This document shows, piece by piece, positions 40,595 through 49,594 of a stretch of DNA of 64,000 bases. This stretch comes from Candidatus Tokpelaia sp. JSC189 (GTDB taxonomy: Bacteria > Pseudomonadota > Alphaproteobacteria > Rhizobiales > Rhizobiaceae): the NCBI GenBank assembly GCA_003331045.1, contig QENA01000039.1, positions 1 through 64,000 of the forward strand, given 5' to 3'. The stretch's first letter is position 1; each line of letters opens with the position of its first letter. The notes beneath the pieces are model-generated. The model was given only the letters and a program-made list of their open reading frames with translations. It made no database searches and was not told where the DNA came from. A program made the translations under genes and the position numbers.

Positions 40595-41785
40595 TTATTT
40601 TTCCAAAATCTGTACACCAGGAAGAGGCTTGCCTTCCATCCATTCCAGAAATGCACCTCCAGCCGTTGAAAGATACGTGAAATCTTCTGCAAGACCAGCA
40701 CAATTAAGTGCTGCAACGGTATCCCCTCCTCCGGCAATAGAAACGAGTCTGCCTTCTCTGGTACGTTCAGCAGCCCGTTTCGCAACCTGAACTGTTCCCT
40801 GATCAAATGGATAAAGCTCAAAAGCACCAAGCGGTCCATTCCAGACAACTGTGGCTGCCCCATCAATTGCTCCATTAATACACTCAATCGACTGACCGCC
40901 GACATCAAGAATCATCCCATCAGCAGGTATAGCATCAATACCATAATGCTGATGTGGAACGTTTGCTCTAAAATGATAGGCGACAATGGCATCAATTGGC
41001 AGTATAATTGTGCATTTTTCTGATCTAGCTTTTGCCATAATAGCCCGTGCTGCATCAGCCAGATCATGCTCACATAATGATTTTCCGACATTCAGTCCAT
41101 CTGCCGCAAGAAACGTATTAGCCATGCCACCGCCGATCACTAGCGCATCTACTTTACCGATAAGATTATTCAGAACTTCTATCTTAGTTGAAACCTTGGC
41201 ACCTCCAATAATCGCCACAACTGGACGTACCGGATCACCAAGCCCCTTCTTTAAGGCCTCAAGTTCAGCCTGCATTAACCGCCCGACATAAGCCGGGAGA
41301 AGACGCGCCAGCCCTTCTGTGGAAGCATGCGCACGATGAGCCGCCGAAAATGCATCATTGACATAAATATCGCCATTGACTGCAAGAGCCCTAGCAAATT
41401 CAAGATCGTTTTGTTCCTCACCTGCATAAAAACGCGTATTCTCAAACAAGAGAACATCGCCATCCTTCATTGCCGCAACGGCACCCTGCGCTTCGTCTCC
41501 AATACAATCCCGAGCAAAATAAACAGAGCAACCCAGCACCCTTTTCATTGTCCCGATGATTTTTTTCAGAGAATGCTCAACAGAAACCTTGCCTTTCGGG
41601 CGACCAAAATGGGCAAGCAAAATGACCTTAGCCCCCTTCCAAGACAACTCCTCAATGGTTGACGCAACCCGTTTAATACGGGTAGTATCTGTTACTTTGC
41701 CATCTATTATAGGGACATTTAGATCAACACGCAACAGAACACGCCTAGATTTTACATCAACATCATCAAGCGTACGAAATCCCAT
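40595..41785 (-). CDS. pgk: Phosphoglycerate kinase
   Basis: Pgk transfers phosphate between 1,3-bisphosphoglycerate and ADP. It has 396 residues. RVLLRVDLNVPI, the HFGRPKGK motif, NDAFSAAHRAHAST, the hinge and nucleotide block GGAKVSTKIEVL, and the C-terminal SIAGGGDTVAAL with STAGGAFLEWMEGKPLPGV are all present. GGAG is ten bases before the ATG. It lies 204 bases after gap and 84 bases before fba. Confidence 0.97.
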   Translation of the reverse strand: MGFRTLDDVDVKSRRVLLRVDLNVPIIDGKVTDTTRIKRVASTIEELSWKGAKVILLAHFGRPKGKVSVEHSLKKIIGTMKRVLGCSVYFARDCIGDEAQGAVAAMKDGDVLLFENTRFYAGEEQNDLEFARALAVNGDIYVNDAFSAAHRAHASTEGLARLLPAYVGRLMQAELEALKKGLGDPVRPVVAIIGGAKVSTKIEVLNNLIGKVDALVIGGGMANTFLAADGLNVGKSLCEHDLADAARAIMAKARSEKCTIILPIDAIVAYHFRANVPHQHYGIDAIPADGMILDVGGQSIECINGAIDGAATVVWNGPLGAFELYPFDQGTVQVAKRAAERTREGRLVSIAGGGDTVAALNCAGLAEDFTYLSTAGGAFLEWMEGKPLPGVQILEK

Positions 41786-41989
41786 AAACTTAATTCTCCA
41801 ATCAGTATTTCAGAAAACACTTGCATTTTCCCAAAAATATTGTGGCCGTTAAATTAACTTTCTCTGCACGTTTATAAATAGCTTGCAATGAGAAAACATT
41901 AACTTTGACAGAAAAATCTCTGCAGGCGACCTTATTTCAGCAACAACAAGCAAACTTTCTTGTCTTTTGCGACAAACAAGTTTTGTATT

Positions 41990-42997
41990 TTACAGAACCT
42001 TTGCAAAAACAACAGCTATATCGCTCATACGGTTGGAGAAGCCCCATTCATTATCATACCAAGCAAGAATACGGCAAAATGTACCATCCATGACCTTGGT
42101 TTGATCCATATGGAAAACTGAGGAATGTATATCATGATTGAAATCGTGGCTTACAAGCTTCTCATCCGTAAATCCTAGAATGCCCTTGAAATTACCACAG
42201 GCTGCAGCGCGGACCGCCTCATTGATTTCCTTAACGGTCGTCCCCCGCTTCGTAATAAAGCTGAAATCCACAACCGAAACATTCGGTGTCGGCACACGAA
42301 TGGCAACCCCATCAAGACGACCTTCGAGCTCAGGCAGGACCAGACCGACAGCCTTGGCTGCGCCCGTTGAGGTCGGGATCATTGATAACGCTGCAGCACG
42401 TGCCCGGTAAAGATCCTTGTGCATGGTATCAAGCATTGGTTGATCCCCAGTATAGGAATGGATCGTGGTCATGAACCCTTTTTCAATTCCAATTACATCA
42501 TTCAGCACCTTGGCTATAGGTGCCAAGCAATTCGTGGTACAGGAGGCATTGGAAATCACCTCATGCTCTTTTGACAGCTTGCCGTGGTTAACACCATAAA
42601 CGACTGTTAGATCAGCCCCATCTGCAGGAGCAGAAATAATCACACGTTTCGCACCAGCAGCAAGATGGGCCGCCGCTTGATCACGCTTGGTAAAAATACC
42701 TGTACATTCCATAGCAATATCCACATCTTCGGCCTTCCATGGCAACTCTTCGGGGTTGCGGATAGCATAAACATTTATCGGACCATGCCCGGCATCAATC
42801 GTATTACCAAAAACCTTAATCTCTCCCGGAAAGCGGCCATGCACAGAATCATAGCGCAAAAGATGGGCATTGGCTTCAACCGACCCGAGGTCATTAATGG
42901 CAACAACTTTAATATGCCGGGAATCATTTTCAATAATAGCACGCAAAATATTGCGACCAATACGACCAAACCCATTAATTGCTACACGCACCGTCAT
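41990..42997 (-). CDS. gap: Glyceraldehyde-3-phosphate dehydrogenase
   Basis: Gap oxidises glyceraldehyde 3-phosphate with NAD and phosphate. It has 335 residues. The nucleotide loop GFGRIGR is at the N-terminus, the catalytic Cys153 lies in SNASCTTNCLAP, and the segment WYDNEWGFSNRM closes the protein. Asp36 in AINDLGS is consistent with NAD preference. It lies 69 bases after tkt, with AGGAGAAGG before the ATG. Only one gap gene is seen in the window, and no second NADP-dependent copy. Confidence 0.97.
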   Translation of the reverse strand: MTVRVAINGFGRIGRNILRAIIENDSRHIKVVAINDLGSVEANAHLLRYDSVHGRFPGEIKVFGNTIDAGHGPINVYAIRNPEELPWKAEDVDIAMECTGIFTKRDQAAAHLAAGAKRVIISAPADGADLTVVYGVNHGKLSKEHEVISNASCTTNCLAPIAKVLNDVIGIEKGFMTTIHSYTGDQPMLDTMHKDLYRARAAALSMIPTSTGAAKAVGLVLPELEGRLDGVAIRVPTPNVSVVDFSFITKRGTTVKEINEAVRAAACGNFKGILGFTDEKLVSHDFNHDIHSSVFHMDQTKVMDGTFCRILAWYDNEWGFSNRMSDIAVVFAKVL

Positions 42998-43066
42998 ACT
43001 TCCTTCTCCTATCAGGATATCATCTATTTCGAGAGATCTATCAAAATAAATAAATAAAAAACAAAT

Positions 43067-45064
43067 CTAATGAGTCCAAGTTATAGTTAGTCTTGCCTCG
43101 GCAGCATTGACAATAGCCTCTGGCGTAATACCAAAGTGAGGGTAAACTGCTTCAATCGGACCACTGGCACCAAAATCATGCATACCGATAAACATCCCAT
43201 CCGTGCCGATAAACCTATCCCAACCTTGGAAAACTCCTGCTTCTACTGCAATTTTGACAGATGCAGAACCAATAAGGGCTTTGCGGTAAGATTCCGGCTG
43301 CTCTTCAAAAAGCTCAAAGCAAGGTACGGAAATAACACGTGTGGCAATACCCTTCCCTTCAAGAACTTTGCGAGCAGCAACAGCAATGCCTACTTCCGAA
43401 CCACTAGCAAAGATTGTGACCATCGCTTCATCGCTTGCTGTTTCAAGCTCATAAGCTCCAAGCGCACAAAGGTTAGCACTCTCATATTCTTTACGTACAC
43501 TTAACAGATCCTGCCGTGTCAATGCAAGCGTTGAGGGTGTTTTTCGAGATTTCAATGCAAGCTGCCAACATTCAGCTGTTTCCGTTGCATCAGCAGGGCG
43601 AAAAACCAGATGATTTGGTATACTCCGTAAGCTTGCCAAATGTTCAACAGGCTGATGCGTTGGCCCATCTTCACCAAGGCCGATGGAATCGTGGGTCATA
43701 ACATAAATAACACGGATACCCATCAATGATGAAAGCCGCATGGCCGGACGAGCATAATCGGAAAAACATAGAAATGTTCCCGAGTAAGGGATTATACCGC
43801 CATAAAGGGCAAGGCCATTCATTATCGCGGCCATGGCATGTTCACGAATGCCATAATGGATATAGCGACCTGAAAAATCCTGTGGAGTGATACTAGCCAT
43901 TTGGCTTGTCTTGGTATTATTTGACCCTGTCAAGTCAGCTGATCCGCCGATGGTTTCAGGAACAATTTGATTGATAATCTCAAGTGCCATTTCCGAAGCC
44001 TTGCGAGTGGCAACCCGCGGCTGGTCGGCAGCCAACTTCTTTTTATACTTATCAACTGCCGCATCAAACGTACCGGGCAAATCAGCGCGCATCAAGCGCT
44101 CAAACTCAGCACGTCGGTCAACATCAAGTGCGTTGAATTTCCTATCCCATTCGACGCGCTTCTTCGCCGCATTCAGGCCCGAAAGCCGCCAGTTATCAAG
44201 AATTTCGGCAGGAACAACAAAAGGAGGTGCACTCCATTGTAACACTTCGCGGGCAGCTGCCACTTCCTCCGCGCCGAGCGGTGCACCATGTGTCTTATTT
44301 GTGCCGGCCTTATGTGGCGCGCCAAAACCTATAGTGGTCTTACAGGCGATCAGAGTCGGCCTATCAGAATGGTGTGCCTGTTCGATAACCTTACTGATTG
44401 CTTCCTGATCATGGCCATCAACTTCGATTGTATTCCAGCCGCAGGCAGAAAAACGGGCGCACTGGTCGGTACTATCAGCAAGGCCTATCTTCCCATCAAT
44501 TGAGATATTGTTATCATCCCAGAAAACAATCAGCCTATTAAGTTTCAGATGCCCAGCAATGGAGATAGCTTCTTGGCTAATACCTTCCATAAGGCAGCCG
44601 TCACCAACTAAGACATAGGTATAATGATTGATCAAATCACCGAAACGGTTGTTCATCAACCGCTCACCGATAGCCATGCCGACAGCATTAGCCAACCCTT
44701 GGCCCAATGGTCCAGTTGTCGTTTCGATACCAACAGCATGCCCATATTCCGGGTGACCAGCCGTGCGGGCGCCAAGCTGGCGGAAATTCTTGATCTGATC
44801 CAAAGTAATATCCTCATAACCTGTCAGATAAAGGAGGGAATAAAGCAGCATGGAACCATGGCCGGCAGAAAGGACAAAACGGTCCCGGTTTGGCCAGTCA
44901 GGCTTTTGGGGATCATGCGAAATGAAACGCGTATAAAGCACAGTGGCAATATCCGCTGTCCCCATTGGCAATCCCGGATGACCGGAATTTGCCCTTTCAA
45001 CAGCATCAATGGAAAGAAAACGAATGGCATTTGCCATCTGGTTCTGTTTTTGGGAATTTTTCAT
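43067..45064 (-). CDS. tkt: Transketolase
   Basis: This thiamine-diphosphate enzyme moves two-carbon units between sugar phosphates. It has 665 residues. [20 protein letters not shown] opens the protein. The cofactor-binding [13 protein letters not shown] and [10 protein letters not shown], the conserved [13 protein letters not shown], and [22 protein letters not shown] are visible. It is the first gene of the glycolytic stretch and diverges from the DUF4164-zapA pair across 232 bases. It depends on thiamine diphosphate, made by the kinase at 11792-12424. Confidence 0.97.
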   Translation of the reverse strand: MKNSQKQNQMANAIRFLSIDAVERANSGHPGLPMGTADIATVLYTRFISHDPQKPDWPNRDRFVLSAGHGSMLLYSLLYLTGYEDITLDQIKNFRQLGARTAGHPEYGHAVGIETTTGPLGQGLANAVGMAIGERLMNNRFGDLINHYTYVLVGDGCLMEGISQEAISIAGHLKLNRLIVFWDDNNISIDGKIGLADSTDQCARFSACGWNTIEVDGHDQEAISKVIEQAHHSDRPTLIACKTTIGFGAPHKAGTNKTHGAPLGAEEVAAAREVLQWSAPPFVVPAEILDNWRLSGLNAAKKRVEWDRKFNALDVDRRAEFERLMRADLPGTFDAAVDKYKKKLAADQPRVATRKASEMALEIINQIVPETIGGSADLTGSNNTKTSQMASITPQDFSGRYIHYGIREHAMAAIMNGLALYGGIIPYSGTFLCFSDYARPAMRLSSLMGIRVIYVMTHDSIGLGEDGPTHQPVEHLASLRSIPNHLVFRPADATETAECWQLALKSRKTPSTLALTRQDLLSVRKEYESANLCALGAYELETASDEAMVTIFASGSEVGIAVAARKVLEGKGIATRVISVPCFELFEEQPESYRKALIGSASVKIAVEAGVFQGWDRFIGTDGMFIGMHDFGASGPIEAVYPHFGITPEAIVNAAEARLTITWTH

Positions 45065-45296
45065 ATGTTTCCTGATTTGCTTCAGTGGCTAAGACACGCT
45101 TTTGTAACAGCATCGACAAATAACATTTAGGCAAACAGAGTCAATAAATTCCTGCTTTCAATAAACAGTCCCCCTGGATTTCTTGCAACGGGTGCAATCG
45201 CCAACTAATAATCATACTTTGGTAAGTGGAATATCTTAGCCGATTCGGCTGAAACAAACACGTTCAACAGATTCAGGCGGGGTTTTTTAAGATATT

Positions 45297-45569
45297 ATGG
45301 CAACTAAAATTTCTCTTGATCAGGCATTTGAACGCATTCATAGAGCACTTAATATGCTGGAGAGCACGATTGAAAACTGCCTTACAACACAGGGTCAGTT
45401 TATTGAAATTGAACAAGAGGTGCAGCGCATGAACGCTGATCGCTCACGATTGGCACAGGAACTTGACACTAGTGAGGCCCGCGCCGAGCGGCTTGAATTA
45501 GCGAACAAGGAGGTCTCTCGCCGGCTGATTATCGCAATGGAGAGAATCCGTACGGTTATCGAGCAATAG
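45297..45569 (+). CDS. DUF4164 coiled-coil protein
   Basis: A 90-residue, almost wholly helical protein with heptad-like spacing (ALNMLESTIENC, IEIEQEVQRMNADRSRL, ASEARAERLELANKEV-type pattern), typical of the DUF4164 family. Its role is unknown. It lies 11 bases upstream of zapA on the same strand, as in other Hyphomicrobiales, which suggests a role with the divisome. One cysteine is present and no catalytic motif. Confidence 0.85.
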   Translation: MATKISLDQAFERIHRALNMLESTIENCLTTQGQFIEIEQEVQRMNADRSRLAQELDTSEARAERLELANKEVSRRLIIAMERIRTVIEQ

Positions 45570-45580
45570 GGAATGAGATC

Positions 45581-45943
45581 ATGGCAACGGTGATGGTAAC
45601 CATTGATGGAAAAACATACCGCATGGCCTGCGATGAGGGGCAGGAAAATCATCTTGCCGGCCTTGCCCAGAAGCTTGACCGCTATATTAGCCATTTGAAA
45701 TCTTCTTTTGGCGAAATTGGTGACCATCGCCTCTCCGTCATGGCAGGAATTATGGTGATGGATGAAATGAGCGAGTTGGAAAAACGTTTGGCCCATCTGG
45801 AAGAAGAGAACCAAACATTGCAGACATCCCAAGCAATAACAACCAGCCAAATAATAGAATATGAGCGGACACTGGCTGCAAAGTTGGATCAGGTCGCACA
45901 GCGCATTATCGTGCTTGTAAACAGAATAACGCCAAGAAACTAG
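45581..45943 (+). CDS. zapA: Cell division protein ZapA
   Basis: ZapA crosslinks FtsZ filaments. It has 120 residues. The N-terminal globular domain reads VTIDGKTYRMACDEGQENHL followed by AGLAQKLD, and a long C-terminal coiled coil (about 65-110) follows. The gene forms a tight pair with DUF4164. In many relatives zapA is followed by the 6S RNA and a 5-formyltetrahydrofolate cyclo-ligase gene. Here the inverted pyk gene ends only 59 bases away, so that arrangement is broken. Confidence 0.92.
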   Translation: MATVMVTIDGKTYRMACDEGQENHLAGLAQKLDRYISHLKSSFGEIGDHRLSVMAGIMVMDEMSELEKRLAHLEEENQTLQTSQAITTSQIIEYERTLAAKLDQVAQRIIVLVNRITPRN

Positions 45944-45946
45944 AAA

Positions 45947-45966
45947 AGGCAGAACTTGGCCTGCCT
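45947..45966 (-). terminator. Possible terminator after pyk
   Basis: AGGCAG (45947-45952) and CTGCCT (45961-45966) form a six-base stem whose minus-strand 3' side continues into CTTTTCT. It lies 36 bases beyond the pyk stop and directly after the zapA stop. It is short, and only the minus-strand reading has a T-run. Confidence 0.45.
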
Positions 45967-46002
45967 AGGCTACCCTGCCGAAATCAGGCCGATTATCTAA
46001 CC

Positions 46003-47439
46003 TCAAACGCCCTTTTTGCCATCTTGGCTGATATAGGCGATACGCAGCATATTTGTTGTGCCAGGGCTTCCAAGAGGCACGCCCGCCGTCACGATAATCC
46101 TATCACCCGGCTTGCTAATCTCTTCACTGCAGGCAATCGCACAGGCGCGATTAACCATATCATCCAGATCATGCGCATCTTCGGTAACCACACTGTACAG
46201 CCCCCAGACAAGAGCTAGCCGGCGTGCCGTTTCCACAATAGGGGAAAGAGCAACAATCTGCGTACTTGGCCGCTCACGTGAGGTACGAATACCCGTTGTA
46301 CCTGTGCTGGTATAAGCAACAATTGCCGACAAATTAAGCGTTTCAGCAATCTGCCGGGCAGCAAGGGATATGGCATCTGCTCCCGTTGGCTCAGGCTTGG
46401 AATGCCTAGCATTGATTATGGGACCGTAATTGGGATCACATTCAATTTTGCGAGCAATCCGGTCCATAGTCTGTACTGCCTCAACCGGATAATGGCCTGA
46501 GGCCGATTCAGCAGAGAGCATAATCGCATCCGCCCCTTCAAACACGGCCGTTGCAACATCTGACACCTCAGCCCGTGTCGGAACCGGTGCACTGATCATC
46601 GATTCGAGCATCTGAGTTGCAACCACAACCGGCTTGCCTGCCATACGGCAGACATTGATAATTTCAATCTGCGTTCCGGGTACACTTGCCAATGGCATTT
46701 CCACACCAAGATCTCCGCGGGCTACCATCAGCGCATCAGAAAGCTCAACAATCTCTTCAAGACGTTGCACAGCCTGCGGTTTTTCAATTTTTGAAAGAAT
46801 CCCGATACGGTCTTTGGCAATCTCGCGAACTTCAAGAATATCTTCAGGACGCTGAATGAAAGATAGCGCCACCCAATCAATTTCTTCCTGCAGAATGGCA
46901 CCCAAGTCACTGTGATCCTTTTTTGTAAGTGCAGCGACACCAAGTGTTGTATCAGGCAGACTGACACCCTTGCGATCAGAAATGGATGTACCTGCAACAA
47001 CACGGCATTTAATTGAATGTCCATCGCATTCTTCAGAAACGAGTTCCAGTCGACCATCATCAATCAGCAGGCGCTCTCCAGACTTGACCGCCTCAAGAAT
47101 TTCGGGATTCGGCAAGTAAACCCTTTCATTATTTCCCGGAATATCTTTATCATCAAGGGTGAAAGCCTGCCCCGCAATCAGTTCAACCTGGCCGTCGGCA
47201 AAAGTGCCAACGCGCAGCTTCGGTCCCTGCAGGTCAGCCAGTATGCCAATCGGACGGCCACATTTTTTCTCAATCTTGCGGATACGCGCCACCAGAATAC
47301 GCATGGTATTATGGCTTGCATGACTCATATTGATGCGAAAAACATCAGCACCGGCCATAAAAAGGCGCTCGATCATTGCTTCTTCTGAAGAGGCTGGGCC
47401 CAACGTTGCAATAATTTTCACTTTGCGGTTGCGTTTCAT
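46003..47439 (-). CDS. pyk: Pyruvate kinase
   Basis: Pyk makes pyruvate and ATP from phosphoenolpyruvate. It has 478 residues. The N-terminal KIIATLGPASS, the barrel segments INMSHAS and ILADLQGPKLRVG, the catalytic lysine region LSKIEKPQ, MVARGDLGVEMP and VATQMLESM are all present. A C-terminal regulatory domain follows (about 350-478). The ATG overlaps the stop of the DUF1036 gene (ATGA), so the two are translationally coupled. Confidence 0.96.
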   Translation of the reverse strand: MKRNRKVKIIATLGPASSEEAMIERLFMAGADVFRINMSHASHNTMRILVARIRKIEKKCGRPIGILADLQGPKLRVGTFADGQVELIAGQAFTLDDKDIPGNNERVYLPNPEILEAVKSGERLLIDDGRLELVSEECDGHSIKCRVVAGTSISDRKGVSLPDTTLGVAALTKKDHSDLGAILQEEIDWVALSFIQRPEDILEVREIAKDRIGILSKIEKPQAVQRLEEIVELSDALMVARGDLGVEMPLASVPGTQIEIINVCRMAGKPVVVATQMLESMISAPVPTRAEVSDVATAVFEGADAIMLSAESASGHYPVEAVQTMDRIARKIECDPNYGPIINARHSKPEPTGADAISLAARQIAETLNLSAIVAYTSTGTTGIRTSRERPSTQIVALSPIVETARRLALVWGLYSVVTEDAHDLDDMVNRACAIACSEEISKPGDRIIVTAGVPLGSPGTTNMLRIAYISQDGKKGV

Positions 47440-47903
47440 GGTTTTACGGTTCCTGTAACTATAGGATTGTTCAAAGGGGAGCTGGGAGGAACCGTTTCTA
47501 TTAACTGCACCATCCAGCTGATCTGATTCTTTGTATCAATTTCCCGGAAACCGAATTTCTGAAATCCGCGCGTAAAACAGTTTTTTACGCCATTAATTTT
47601 GAATTCGTTTTCACTGACACACATATTAACTATGCCATCCCAGCGGCCTATCCCACTGGAATCTTCTGCATAAAGATAGTAAAATCGTGATGACAATGGC
47701 CCTTCAATCAGCGTTTTACAGCTTGTCGGATCGATCTGCCACCAGCCCTCGCTTATCCAGCTTGAAGCAGTCCGATAACCTACTGCAACCCCAACGGTTC
47801 TTTGCGTCGCATTACAAACACGAAAATCCGCAAGAGCCGGTGACGCACCAAACTCCAGGAATGTGAGGGCGAGAAACCATTCTGCAATATATCTCAAAAG
47901 CAT
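47436..47903 (-). CDS. DUF1036 secreted protein
   Basis: A 155-residue protein with an N-terminal signal peptide (cleavage likely after ALA near residue 25). The DUF1036 core is FRVCNATQRTVGVAVGY, SEGWWQIDPTSCKTL, and FYYLYAEDSSG. Four or five cysteines suggest disulfides in the periplasm. The function is unknown. It overlaps pyk by four bases, a linkage seen in other Hyphomicrobiales. A deformylase/amidohydrolase gene and gapR often follow further upstream. Here gapR lies on the other strand beyond the repeat. Confidence 0.87.
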   Translation of the reverse strand: MLLRYIAEWFLALTFLEFGASPALADFRVCNATQRTVGVAVGYRTASSWISEGWWQIDPTSCKTLIEGPLSSRFYYLYAEDSSGIGRWDGIVNMCVSENEFKINGVKNCFTRGFQKFGFREIDTKNQISWMVQLIETVPPSSPLNNPIVTGTVKP

Positions 47904-48233
47904 TCAAGATATCCTGAGAAATTCAGATATTGTTGCATTAACAGAATTGAGTGTGCAAGCAACATGCCCCCCAAAAAATCAGTTGATTTAAGACAAATAA
48001 AATTCATATATTCTCAGATGGATATTATTTACAATCGAGCGGTAGTTTGTTTGTATACAGTCATATGCGATGTAAGTTATGTAAAATATCTATTTTAAAG
48101 AAAATTCCTGATAACAAAAGCCCAAAGTATCTCTGGACCGGCAAGAAATCAGTTTCTGCATACTTTGATCAGGGGTAAGATCTCCCGCCCCTTGAGCGGA
48201 ATAATAGATGCAGGTTGAGCTTGGAGGAATAGC
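47904..48233. other. Spacer upstream of DUF1036
   Basis: This AT-rich 330-base stretch contains the promoter side of DUF1036-pyk and leads into the 284-bp repeat. A minus-strand frame of 79 codons (48149-48388) and a plus-strand frame (48208-48390) both run from here into the repeat. Their strands overlap, and neither matches a family I know. Confidence 0.4.
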
Positions 48234-48517
48234 ACACCGATGTCATGGTCTGGCCTGGACAATGCGTCTGGTTCTGGCCACCAAGGCAGATGAGTTTTCA
48301 ACAAGAGAACCGGGCTTAAGGCGATGCCTGCACTCTTTGCTGCCCGAAGGTAACCAGCGCACGCTGTATGAAAGGCGATCCCTACCATAGTCCCCTCAAA
48401 ATACGCACTAAACTCTACAGGCAGCTAGAAATAAACCCGCATGCACTCCTTACAAGAAATAACCTTCATCCCTAATCCTTCATCAGAAAACAATATGGAT
48501 TAATAATAAAATTGATC
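48234..48517. repeat. 284-bp perfect direct repeat, copy B
   Basis: Identical to bases 53-336 in the same orientation. On this side the open frames continue about 85 bases to the left of the repeat, so this copy may be closer to the original locus. To the right the two copies diverge immediately after TTGATC. No target-site duplication or terminal inverted repeat of the 284-bp unit was found. Confidence 0.9.
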
Positions 48518-48722
48518 TGAAATATATTCAATCAAGGCTTGACGTGCATAATCATGTCAGGCATTCGATAGCAAGGTTTTTGACGCGAGTCGTTCTTAAT
48601 AATGCCAAAAACCTGAGAATTGATACGCCGGGATGAAGATCGTGTACAAACAAACATCAGGATATTTGCATTGATTGATCAGCAAAATATTCATCAATAA
48701 TCCTTGACCTGCGGAGAGTCCC

Positions 48723-48980
48723 GTGAGTGACATTACCGACCAGACCCAGACTGTTGCCGTAAGCCGACTTCGTTCTTTTATTGAACGCATTGAGCGGCTT
48801 GAGGAAGAAAAAAAAACCCTCAGCGATGATATCAGAGATGTTTATACCGAATTGAAAGGCAACGGTTTTGATAGTAAGGCCGTGCGCACTATTGTTCGCT
48901 TGCGCAAGAAGGAAGAGCATCAACGCCAAGAGGAGGAAGCCATGATACAGCTTTATAAAGATGCTCTTGGCATGGAATGA
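48723..48980 (+). CDS. gapR: GapR-type nucleoid-associated protein (DUF2312)
   Basis: GapR binds overtwisted AT-rich DNA ahead of replication forks and RNA polymerase and stimulates topoisomerases (Caulobacter work). It has 85 residues. [40 protein letters not shown] and [19 protein letters not shown] follow the family consensus over its whole length, forming a helical dimer. The start is GTG at 48723 after CGGAGAG. It lies about 200 bases past the repeat. Essential in relatives, so likely functional here. Confidence 0.92.
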   Translation: MSDITDQTQTVAVSRLRSFIERIERLEEEKKTLSDDIRDVYTELKGNGFDSKAVRTIVRLRKKEEHQRQEEEAMIQLYKDALGME

Positions 48981-49594
48981 TAGATGATGCTCCTATCAGT
49001 GTATGAAATTGAACGGCATTTTTGTGTAAATGCACTTATTATCAGCTAGTTCTGCTTTTTAATTTAGCTTGTTCATTTTCTGGGCAGGGTTTCAAGCTTG
49101 TGCCTTGTATCCTCAACCGCTTTTAGGCGCAACACTGCTGATAGGGTTTTAGTACGCCATACTACCCGCTGCATAGCTGTGTCAGCATATTCAAGGCAAG
49201 GGATATTTGTACCTCCAGCGGCGATAACCTGGAAACGGTATGCTGCAGGAAATCGAAGTTATAGACGACTAAAACAAGCGACTATAAACTCCTTATAAAA
49301 GATCAAGTGTATCCATGTTCGCAGAATTGGCTTACATATGCGCCAACAGAAATCGAGACCTTTTTCCCTCACCCTCAAGCTTAGAAAAAGTCTTTAGCAT
49401 ATAGGAACAACATGAAGGTGCTCGCCATAGCGCAGCTATCATTCCATTAGTGTTTTCTCGCTCTAATCTGTCTTCCAGACTTGTGCCTTTCCTGTCCCAG
49501 TAATTTTATAGATATACACTCTTCAAAACTCTTGAAGCTATCTCATCGATCTGCCATCTATCAGTTCTTCTAAATCAGAAACAAGCTATGGATA
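48981..49594. other. gapR-ftsK spacer with a possible gene relic
   Basis: The 614-base gap separates the convergent gapR and ftsK genes. On the minus strand 49073-49258 is open for 61 codons with protein-like content (IPCLEYADTAMQRVVWRTKT is part of it) but has a stop immediately upstream and no proper start. It therefore looks like a 3' relic of an unidentified gene. The remainder shows nothing recognisable. Confidence 0.35.

Noticed and set aside
45944-46002. 6S RNA gene downstream of zapA.
   Set aside because: The gap is only 59 bases, and most of it is a possible pyk terminator.
48149-48390. Overlapping open frames on both strands inside repeat copy B (79 and 60 codons).
   Set aside because: They shadow each other, neither has a recognisable family or convincing ribosome site, and copy A breaks the longer frame at position 52. 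I describe the region as a repeat, not as a gene.
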